This document shows positions 14,801 through 26,800 of a stretch of 64,000 nucleotides of DNA, piece after piece. Where the stretch lies: assembly GCF_901709675.1 (NCBI RefSeq), contig NC_051102.1:9185412-9249411 (forward strand), read 5' to 3'. Source of the stretch: Syngnathus acus (lineage: Eukaryota; Chordata; Actinopteri; Syngnathiformes; Syngnathidae). Every line of letters begins with the position of its first letter. Positions within the stretch are counted from its first letter, which is position 1. Position numbers and translations under genes: made by a program. Under the pieces are notes generated by a model, which had not been told where the DNA came from, did not search any database, and was given only the letters and a program-made list of their open reading frames with translations.

Positions 14801-17800
14801 GTCTGCTTATGGCTGCTGAGTCCAACTCACTTTTAGTTCCACAGAATTTGCCCAGTGGCCATTTGGTGTGTTATTTAGATGACTCTTTCCATGCTAATGT
14901 GGCCTTGTTTTTATCTGGAACATTCCGCTTTGCACTTGCCAGGCGAGTCAGTTAATACTTGTCAGTGGTGGTGGTGGGGGGGGGGTCGCCACTGAGGCAA
15001 TACACGCTTGTATGTTTGTCAGATTCTATGACGTTTGACTGGCCTGGAAGTGGGGAGGGGTGAAAAGTGGCTAAGTCCAATTCTCACTGTATGGTGACAT
15101 TCTCTCATTTACTTTCATTCATCCCAGTGAGAAAGGACAGAGTTAATGCACCTGCATGAGCGTCTTTTTTTTAACAAACTTGGATCAGGTTGCCAAAAGG
15201 AATGCAGCAAGCCGCCAGGTGTGTGTGGGGGGGGGCGCATGCACACTGATGCCAGTTGACAGGTGAGCCTTGCCACAATGCGGCAGGCATCTGGAGCACC
15301 AAACCCCGCCTCCAACTGTGGCTGAGTGGATGCGAGATGGCGGGGGAAGTCATTCATCTCCATTTAGGTGACAAGTTGAATGGCGGTGGAGCAAACTCAC
15401 AAAAGGAAGAGCATTTAAACACTCACAGGAGGGCCAAAATAAAAATCGCACTTATCTCCAATTTGCGTCTCCTGTTTAATGGATCAGTGGCGTTGCCAAG
15501 AACTGTTGGGGTGGGCTCCTTTCAAACGTGTCCCGCCAAAGTGATGCAAAAGTCTTTCGCCATGTTTGCGTCCACTGTAGCTTCTTTCCAACGGGCCCGG
15601 ACTGACATGAAGAGTTTCTTTCTGGAGTGAAGAGCTCTGACATCCCCCTTGAGATCCACTGAGCACAAAGAGGCTTGTTCCAGACATTCTTGTCTGAGGA
15701 ATTCAGGAGGAGGGGGAGGAAGGAGGCTAAGCCTTCACACTGTTGACTGCCATTGGAAAGACACCACAGAGCCTCTGGCTGTTTTTGTAGCGATGAAATC
15801 ATATGAAAACTTCATATCAAGATTATGCTTTTTGGAATCTGCAATGCCCAAAAAATTCCAATGTTTGTACACAATCTGTAAGCAATCCCTAGTTTGGCTT
15901 CATGTTCACAAAAAATTCCAAGCAGACCAAAATCAAAAGAATTCAATCAGAAAGAAGGCAAGTGATAAGCAAAATAAAAATACTGAACTAAACTAATAAA
16001 CACAAAACGGAACAAAAGTGGCATTTGTTGATACCTTTATCAATGAACTGGATAATCTGGCCGACATCAGCAAATGGCAGATGGCACTTTAAAAGCACGA
16101 CTCCAACGCATTATCCTAATTCGTGTGGTGAGAGAATGACACGAGAATGCTAAACTGAAGACCATCCATTAAGGCATGATCTAATCTGTTTATGTCACCA
16201 TCATTTTGATGATCAAGCATGGTTTCGACATACCACTCGTCGTATCTCTCTTACACAAAGAGACACTTCAAGTACGCTAAATACGGCTATTGACGATAAT
16301 TACAGTCGAAGTTGAAATGCTAGTACAAAACGTTTGAACCCTCTTCGTGGTTTATTGGTAAAAAGTACCGCTCCATAAAGCTGGAGGTACCATAGCGTAG
16401 GTACTATTCGACAACAAACTCATTAAGATGGAGATCTGTTAGCAATCAGCAAGTATCGCTAAGTCAACATCATCTTGCACACTCACACACAGTTGCGGCA
16501 ATATTTCACTTTGTTCAAAAGTACCGGTACCGGTGCACGGGCCCGGCTTGGAAAGCACTACCTTGAAGGATCGACACTGCCCCCGTTTCTGACAGGGGAG
16601 TGTTGTACGATACCGTCTCGATTCTTTTTGTTGGTTTCCTCTGAAGTCAGTTTGATCGTCTGAGCTGTCAGTCATCTTAACAAACAGGCTGACATACGAC
16701 TAGAGGATTTCTACCTTCTAATGATGCAAAGACAGAAGAGTTGATGTTTTTCTTTTTCTCTATCCCTCATGCGCACACACTGCGCACGCTTTTGTGGCCT
16801 CCGCGCACATTCCAGACGCGCCAGACCTCACAACTATGCACCTGGGCAACACCTCCTAAAAAGCTGCTGGGGTTATGTCTCCGAGATTTAGCGATTTGTT
16901 TTTGTTTGTGTTGCTGTGCCCGTTTCCACCCTGTTCCCGTGTGACTGGATTCAGGCCTTTTCTCCTCAGGAGAGCCACAGGAATGTCTACTTGGGAAGCG
17001 AGACTGTAAATAAATAATGGAGACGAGCTGGGTGTTGCTTTCCTGAGTGGCCAATGAAGGGTGTGGGCCTTTTTGCTCTTTTGTCCGCTTATGGTTCAGG
17101 GACAAACCCAGGCTATGTGCTTGTGTACAGAAGATGTTTTGTTTGCGAGTAGAGATCAATCGCAGAGAACTTCTTGTTGCACAAGGTTACACATTCCTGA
17201 GATGTTTCAAATTTTTCGGTCGAGCGCACCCTTATTGGCGACGGAGACGAATTTGAGCGGTTTCTCTTTTAATCAACGTGAGCAAAGTAACGATCGTATA
17301 AAAGATGATCTCGATCAGTTACGATGGTGTGGAGTGAAATTACCCCCCCTCCCCAAACCGCTTGGAAAAATGGGCAGGGTCGATAATCGTAAACGTTAAA
17401 CCTGTTCAATATTTACGATGGCTGAATCCTTCTGTGTGTGGGCAACTGCGAGTTGGGCCAAATCCCAGAGTCCGTGCTTGTCATGTGGAACAATAGCCAA
17501 TTAAGAAGCAACATGAAGCCCACTGTTGGCGGACACAAATAGAGGTGCAACTGGTTGCTGCGATGACATGGCTCACAAGGCATTCATCGGAATAATGACA
17601 AGATTTACTTATGCATGTTGGTCTTCTTGACCTGGGATCTGTGAATCCCGCATAAAATGGAAAAATATTGAAAATTCAATATTTTCACACAGTACTGTGA
17701 AAACAACTGGGACTAGTTGCTAGTGAGCTGAGGGACTTTTGTAATTTGGGGAGTAACTATTGAGAAATAATTGACTGTAGTCAAAAGCCTGCAATGCAAC

Positions 17801-20800
17801 AGTCTGTTATGCTGTTAGCTAAAAACAGGCATATTATAAAAAAAAAAAATTCCCATCTGGCCACTGTTGAACCAGCAATTAATTGAAAATAGAGAACTGT
17901 ATCAGATCTCTTTCAAAAGCCTTGTGGGGGCGGGATGGGAGTGTCCCCAAACCAGACAATCAGAAGAAACGTTTAACCTTGCTCTATATATATATTGATA
18001 TGCTGCACAGCTCACGAGGTTGTGCCCGTTGGCAAAGTCAGTCAGGCTCCCAGCGGGCTCCTCGTTATCTTGCTCCCACCGAGGCGGGAAAAGGTGGAAT
18101 GCCCTTTCATCCGCCATCTCGGATGGTTCATTAGGCTGCTTTTTTCTTTTTAAACTTGGAGGTGGTGTTTTTGTTTGATAAGAACATCATGATTGCACAG
18201 CAGCCGACGGAGGCGGGATTTACGCTTAACATGACAATTAAGCGGCTGCAAGCGGAGCAAGTGATGCTACCGTCTCTATATTTAGAAGCCTCTCGCATGT
18301 CCCTGCATTTTTTAGGGATCCGCAGTGTTACCTGACACTGGCAGCCAGGTCTCGGGGTATTAGGCTTTTGTTTGGACTGGCTGCTGATTTTGGTCCGTGA
18401 CTGCATGCAAATAAGATAAGCGCTTGCAGAGGGAGGGCGGGAGGGATGGATGGATGGATGGATGGAAAGAAAGATAGAAAGCCTTCCAACCTGATGGTCG
18501 TCCGTTTTGCTTGACTGGCCATTACACAGCGGGACTTCAACTTTCAAACATCGTATAACTCAAAACATGGAGTCTAACATATTTTCAAGAAAAATATACT
18601 GTACCTTAAATATTTGGAACATCAAATCACTCGACCAGCCAACATTACGTAAATTGGTAACGGCGCGTTTGGCTTTTTGCCACTTTTTCTGAAAGACGGA
18701 AGGTGGTATTGATTGCTAGTAGCTATATGGATGACATTGATGTGCTAAATATTTGGCATTGATACTATTTCCCAACATTGATGTCAAGTTTCTGTGACTG
18801 GTGGCGTACATTTGAATTGACCTCTCTCACCATAAGCATGCTAGCTGCTAGCTAGGTACAGTCAAACACATGTTATATTTGTGATGAAAAGGTTTCAGAT
18901 TGTTTCATATTATTGTTTGTGGGTATCAGAACAGGAAGGATTGTCACTGACCTGAAGAGATCCAGCAGGTTGCTGTAGAGATCGTCAAACTTGTTGGTGA
19001 TCTGAAACGACAAATTTTGCGTTTGAGTTTGGATCATTCCAAGTTTAGGAAATGCCTGACTGAATAGATGACAATCTATCGCAAAGTCAGAAGAGCACGT
19101 CTATACCATCAATCCGACAGAAAGATCAAGCTCACACGATCATCACCTTCTTAGTTGCTATTTTACTATTTGATTATGCTATGCTACTTAACGCTATTAA
19201 GTTAGCTTGCTAGATAATTTGCATTATGTTTGTTCTGGTTCTCAAATTGTGTTTTTAGGTAGATTAAATTCAGACGGTTTGACGTCATTCATTAGGATTG
19301 TCATACATTAGCCACACCTACCTCGAGCAACAACCGAGATATTAGCTTAAGATGATTCGCAATTAGCATGTTTACATCATATGTCTGATCCAGTTTTTTT
19401 TTTTTGCGAAAGCACTGTTTAAAACATGCTTGGTAGTTACTTGTGAAGTCCATCCCAACTGACTTTGGGCGAGAGATGAGTATACCAACAGACTAATTGC
19501 CAATCAATCACAGAGGGCTTATAGACAAACAACCGTTTGCCTAACCTCACACTGTGACAACAGTTCTGAAGTGAATTTTCCATAATACATAATCCCCCTT
19601 TGTCATGAGAATTTATTTGAATTTTGCAAAAGTTCAAACACACGCGCATACACTCATAAGCAAACACAGAAGCGGATGTACTGATGCAAATCAATTATTT
19701 GCTGTCCACAAATGGTGTGTGTACACACTCGCCCATACACACTGACAGCGCGGCACGCCGGCGTGTACACACACAAGCGGATGTGGCGGTGTGAATCAAT
19801 AATTCTGTGTTGTCACAGTGTGACATGTGAGCATGGCGGGGAGCAGATGGCCTCGGGGTGCCTACTCCCTCTCTCGGAGCCAGGACACACACACACACAC
19901 ACGTGTATACGTGCACAGTATCAGTACCACAGCTGGGATTTCCCGGTGCAACACTGGCCATTAACAAACAGTACGCTATTATTATTGTTCTCCAAAATGC
20001 AAGGGTAACGTATGCCCTTGGTAGCATCTGGAAATGGGATCTGTCCAGAAAACACAGAGTGAGGTCAGCCATTGCTCGGATATCATCAAAAGGAACACGC
20101 TCTATCGATTTGGGTGTTTGAATGCACTGCGTTAAGCACACTATAACAATCAAAGGAGAACCTTGTTTGTATCAAAAAGTCCGACTTTAGTGCGTAACTG
20201 TAACTCTCCTGATGTCGGGAGGAGATCGAATAAACGGAAGAATCCACAACCCTGAACTCGTGCCATCGTCAGATGGGGGGGGGCATCAATTTCACCCGAG
20301 TGCAAATTTTAATTGGTTGTCGGTCTGTCGTTGCAACTTCAATAATGCCATCCACTTCAAAGAATATGGCGAGAATTGGAATTCAGAAGACTTGACGGAT
20401 AGATTTTTTTTTTCTTTCCCGCTCTGAGCTGTTTTGAGTTGCATTTTTTTTGACAATACGGAATGCTTGTAGGAATGCCGCCGCCAGTTTTCTGTCACGG
20501 CGCATTTTTCGTACGTCTCGATTCATTTGTCATTAACGGAAAACGTGTTGGCATGTCTAGACGAGGGCAGAGGAAGTAAAGCACCCTCTTCTAATTAAGT
20601 CTGCAAATTGACCTATAAAGTGCTTCATTTGTCTTTCACATTTGATGGCGCACGGCTATAAAAAAAAATCTAATAAGAATCTATTTTCTCTGTATAATGA
20701 AGGCGACTTGAAAAATTAAATGAGCCCGCGAGTCTACCATCATTTGCTGCTTTTTAATTTTTAATTTGAGTACATCTATTCACTTCACGGAAGACGAAAA

Positions 20801-23800
20801 GTCGAGAAATACTGCAAAGACAATACACCTGCATGGAATTTGCCCCCGACGTGAAATTTAGAGGTCAAGAACGGCATGCAATGAGCAAGCCGGCCCACTT
20901 GTGACTTTCTGCCTGCGTCAGCGTTTGTTTATGATTTACGCTGCGGTACATTCCGTCTTGCGTACAAATCAGTCGGGACGGCGCTACTCCGCAAACAGAG
21001 ACAAGGTGATATTAACTAAGAAGAGGTGAAGCAATGGTGGAGAGCTTAACGGGCTCTAACTAATGTGACTATCAGGTGGGGAACTGTGAAATAAGACAAA
21101 AAGCAGAGATTGTTCTTGCCGGGTGAGAAAGCAGGAGACGTGTTGTCTAATTTGTTGTCATGTGACTCAACAATCATCTGATTCTCAGCTGACGTGTCTG
21201 CTGACTGCAAAGTAATGTACTCACATGCGTCGGACTAAAAAGCCTTTTGGGAAAGGAATGTTTCGGGGTCAAAGGTTGGGGCCACGGGAAGTGCAAATTA
21301 AAGAAAGCTTAAATGTGAGCTAGCGTTCAAATGCCACTGAAAATTCTGTTCAGTTTATCTGAAGCACCATGTTGGAAATTCGGGTTTTAACCTCAATCCT
21401 AACACAAATGATTGAGTGGGTACTAAAGGTTGTCACCCAAAGCATATTTGTCTCCTCCTCTTTTGTGCTTATACAGTATTTTGACAGCATCTTTCCCACT
21501 TGACTTGTTAACTTTGGCCCTCAGAAACATTCACAACAGGAAGTTCCCAACTAATTACATTTCCAACACAGGGAAAAATGCTTCCTCCCACACACCATGG
21601 ACCTTTGCAGACCTCGGCTGTCACAATAGGTGACTTATCATCATTTGCCGGCTGCTTTTTTTCCCCCCCGTGACGAAGGCGGTTCTGCGCCTCACACAAA
21701 AGAGAAACGAGTGGCGTCAGATGGCGTTGGTTCATCGCTGAAAAATGTTCAGATGAACTTATTGGATGACATCATTGGTAATGCGTGGGGGCACGTTTCG
21801 CTTTAAGACAGCAGACTCGTTTATCTACTAAAGGCTCGCCAGCTCCCTCGCGCTCGTATCAAACCGCTTGTTTGTTTCCCCATCAATGCATTCCTAGCAT
21901 TCCTATCCATGAAAATCAGCTGGTTTGCTTGCCTGAGAGAGGTCGTTGAACTTTTCCCCAGACTCAGAAGAGGGCGGAGGATGAAGGGAGGGTGGGAGGA
22001 CGTAGAGATGATTCCGGCTTCATCTGATTGTTTTGAAGAGCTGATGAAGTGAAGCGGGCTATGCATGATTTAAAAACATGAGTGATCCCACGCATGGCAA
22101 GGGGGGGGGCTTTGTACCTACACTGACCTGTGGGGGCAGTATGGTGCCAGAGAGCTTCCAGACTGCCACAAAATCTAAAGAAGAAAGTTTAAATGTATCA
22201 GGCTATGCTAATTGTTAGCTTGTCTGATGTAAACTCTTCACTTTGTCATTTTTTTTTTTGGTGCCAGTTGCTCTAATAAGAGCTGCCTGCCTTCACTGCG
22301 GCTTGGTGGGAGTTTCTGCAAAGCGGGTCGGGTCGCCTCTTCTGTTCCCACTTCAAAGATGCTCCCGAGGGAGCCCGGCCTCAAACGCTCAATTGTCTGC
22401 TTTGACATTATCGGACATCTGAGATGTTGGATCGGCTTCGCTCTGCTGCGCCCACCGACGGCCCCGGGCCGGCCGTTCGTTCTTCCTTTGTCTGTTCGTT
22501 CTTCCTTCGTCTGTTCGTTCTTCCTTCGTCCGTTCGTCCCGTTTCGTGGGGTCTCGTTTCCAGGGCGCAAACCTGAAACCACATCCAGTTCTGGAGAGCA
22601 AGCGAGGAGCCCCCTCCTAGATGAAAGGGGACACCGAGCGAGACGGCGGCGGAACTTTGATGTTCCTCGCCCGACATGTCGAATTGTTTCTCAGATGTCA
22701 TGACACGCCGCTTGTTTGGCGAATCCCCCTAAATCACAGAGCCGAGTTGGGATTCCATCAAAGGCCGTGCATTTCATTTGAGAAGTCAACTTTTCCCCGG
22801 GCTAGAGCTCAGTAAATGCTTTCAAACAAACAGAAAATCTCTTAGTTACGATGTCTAATACGACTCTGGCCCTCTTTCTCTTGCTTTATAAGTGCATGTT
22901 TGGCCCGCCTGCACTCTTTCCCTAGTTACACACTCTGATTTAACCATACTTGGCTCTAGCACCGTCCGGCTTAAACCAGACGATGATGTCATCCCGGGGC
23001 GTCTGGCACAGGAAGTGACTTTACACTAAGTGAACTGTTGAGAACTTGGAAAAATAGTTGAGCAATCATTCCCTGAAAAGGTTCTTTTAGACAAAATGTC
23101 AAGCTCGTACGGTTGCGTTACTTGAGAGACAACAATGGAACATTTGAATGAAATCCCAGTGACGTGATTTCGCTCTTTTCAAATTGAGAACAATCCAGCT
23201 ACCTTACACCCACAACCACACACACAAACATACACACACTGTTTCCAACAAGCGGTAGTCTGTCTATTTTCAGCCCCTGCCTGTCAACATTGTGATTGTG
23301 TGGTCGTAAAAAGGTCACCAAGTGTCTCTTTTAAAAGGACAAGATGTAAAAGTCTTTCTTTTAACGGCTTGTAAACAAATACTTCGGTCACTAGAGTGCA
23401 GCCCACACATCCAAGCAACCAAGAAATCTTCTCTCAGCCTACTTCTAAAACTGTCTCGAAATGTCCCGTCTGAGGTTTCAATGAAAACCAGCAAGCCCCA
23501 TCTTCTCAAAGATGAGAAGGTAAGCAGAGCTGCAGTGTTAGCTCCGATGACCGGAACTGCAAAACTAAAATTTGCTATGGTTAAACTAGCCAGAGGTGGC
23601 TTTGAACAAGCCTGAAACCTTTTTTTTTTTATTTTTAACACACGTATGCTTCTACACAAAGACACCTGGGAAGTATTTCACGTCTCCTTTCATTTTCCAG
23701 TGTCAGAGGAAGTAAACGTCACCCATGTGCTGGTGTTTTGTCACGGCAGCGTCGACCTGGCATCTTCCCACAGTTCCTCTATCAGGGCATTCCGATCTGA

Positions 23801-26800
23801 AGTGATCAGCCTCGGAGCTCTCGAGTTGTTTTCCACAGATAGCATTTGGCTTCCCGTACGCACTGAATGAAAGCACCTCGGATAATTATCGGATGTCTGA
23901 TCATTAACTGGAAAACAGATTCTTCTTTCATTCACTCCAGTGAGTCACTGCGTATTCATCGGAACGACACGTAGCTTCTCAGCAGAAGGCCGCTTCCGTG
24001 GAAGCCGCTGACGTTCTTTGCCAAGGGACCATTAGCCACCTACGCGGTAGACAGGCCGACTTAGTGGCAAAGCCAGCTTTATTTGGCCGGACGTGACCGA
24101 GCGTCACTTTTCCGTCGTTTGAACGAGTAGCTGGACCGAGGCTGGTTTTATTGGATTTGTCAGCGCTTCGCTAAGAGCCGAAGCCGGTCGTTATTTATAG
24201 CGAGCGACGCAGCACTCAAGCCTTTCCGTCCGACTCGCCTCGGTCACTTCCTCCTTCGACCAAATAGAGAACGCCGGCTGCTTTTAGACGCAGCCAAGCA
24301 GCCATTTATAGAGCCGGTGTTAAAGCCGGATGTCCAACTGACTTCACCTTGGTCAGCTTGTCCATCGGTGCACATTTAATGCTTTCGTAAGCCGACTTTT
24401 CTGTCGTTCCGATTGAAAGGAATCCGAGCGAAGTTCTCTGGTCAACTGTTTACAAGTGACATGACCTATAAATACAAATTCGAAGCTCCAAAATAGATGC
24501 CAGAATTTTGGTCATTTTTATAACTGGATTTTTTTTTACAGATTTTAAAACATTTATGTGGGTCACATAAAATGATGTGGTGGACTAGATCCAGCCCTAG
24601 GGCCTTGGGTTTGACACCAGTGCTTTCAATTCTCAAGGACAGGAACAAAAGTGGTCCTTGCGCTAGAGGTGACATGATTTGTACTCTGCATGCTAAAGAG
24701 AGTGAAAGTAAACGGCGCAGAGGAGAACAAATGACAGGAGAGCAAACACAGCCTGCATCCATCCCATAATAATCCCTCTCCCCAAAGGTCACCTTGTGGA
24801 CCGTTTCATGTTGGATCAATAGAAGGCATTAAGGCCTTCTTCAATAAAAGTTGTAGGCCAATCCGAGGTGTGAGATACTTATAAAAAAAGACATTTCAGA
24901 TCCCTTCACCTTGTCTACAGAAAAATTCCTATGTGCAGGAACGCAGACGTGACCAGTTACAATGTCTGAGGTTGGGCATCGGAGAATAACAGAGGCAATA
25001 GAATAGAAAACAATGGAATGACACCGGGCATGTGTGGGTGTGTTGATGTGAGCCGATGGCTCCCACGGGGTGATGCGCTTGTCTATTTTGTAAACACATA
25101 AATGCTGCTGACGCACCTCTGAATATTGATGAGCCTCTGCGGTCGCGAGCCACGAGGAACTCGTTTTACGACGAGTTGCACCACTTGACAGTGTGTTTAC
25201 TGACCCACTTGGATAGTTGACACACACGACAGTCATTTATCGGCATTTGGTAGGAGATACATGGTTGAGTCCACCCTGGAGTGGCGACCAGACCATCACA
25301 GGGAATGTATAGACATTCTCTCCCGCATTTACAATTACGGACTATTTTGATCTGTGCCAGGAAGTAAATACCGAAAAAGAAATGATGACCTCGCGTTGTG
25401 TGGGGGAATCTGCCCAGCTATCGAGCGCCGTCATAAACGTTCTTTGGCGGCGTGTCAACAGATCCCGCACGGGGGACATGATGGAAGTCGACCTTGCCGC
25501 AAGGTTATTTTCCTTCCTGCCATTGTGTCTGCGGGAGGTGAGTTCGTATTGTGCTTACACGGACGGGAATGAGTGCATGTTTGAACTCGGAGGTAGAAGA
25601 CTTACGACGTCAAGATAAAAGGGGGGGCGAGACAGAAAACGGAAGGGCGGGCCGGATCTGGGTCATGACCCTCGAGATTGACTCCTGTTAAGTGCTCTGA
25701 TGTCGTAAATTTACATCGAGCGTTAAAATGAAGTCTTTTTTTGTTGCTTTGTGCAGTTTACACCGCTTAACTAAATCGTACAGATCTATTACACAGAACA
25801 GAAATGTCAAGCTTGCACTTTCTTTTTTTTCTATCTTTTTCCCCCCATCCCCTCCCTTGAGTCTCGCATTTTTTTGGTTTGACTTTAATTAGCCGAGAAG
25901 TCATGCGGAAGCTCGTTAGGAAATCAAAGCGAGCCAACAGGCGGGCGGCGTGAGCAATATTTCAAAATGCGCTTTGGAAATATACAGCGTTTAATACGGG
26001 CAAGCCCACGTCGGGTCCCTTTAATTACCAGCTGAACTTTAGCCCACATCCCTTTCGCTGCACTCTCGGCCGGCCTGCAATTACCCACCAGAACGTTCAC
26101 GCACGCGCGCACACACAACACACTTGAGTCTTGTTGTGCACAAGATGAGTCAAGATGCCCAGTGGAAAGGTCCGTCCGAGGAGCTCCGAAATCCTGCGAA
26201 AAGCAAATGCCAGGCTTCCCGCCGGTGGGAAAAGCAAATGAACAAGGTAACCATGACGCTCGGCTCAGGCGACCCTCCCCAAATCCTCACTTGTGGCCTC
26301 TCTCTTGAGGGTTTCCGCATGTGCCGGCGGCCGACCTGGCAACCCCGGCCTGCCCTTGTGACCTTTTGGAAAGGCAATGATCCCCCTCTCCAAAAAGAAC
26401 AGCCACCCCAGAGAAGTGTGAACTCCCAGGTGCACAGCTGCTGTCAAAGGCAGATGGCTTGCTGCAGGCTAGCGATGAACGCATGTTTAGCCGCTCGTTC
26501 TGTTGTGGTTGTGATAAATGCTGTTTTTGCCATTGCTCGTCGCCCGCTCCTCAACTTTATGTGCGCTGCCGGCTGCTTATTAGGATTTGTCGCATTTCCA
26601 TAATGGAGGTCACTTCAAGAGGAAAGGGACAACAAGTGAGAAGGACTCTTTTTTTTAATGAGACCTCACACTTAATCAGAGAAAAAAAATCAGCAAGTGT
26701 AGAACAAGATGGTGCCAAAAGCCCCAGATCGTAGAAATTGGTATCAAGGAAGTACAATCTAGCGAAGTTTAAAACACTAATAGGGGGGAGGAGATATCTA

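Noticed and set aside
22473-22540. Possible CRISPR-like array
   Set aside because: Units are directly adjacent without spacers, in a vertebrate genome.
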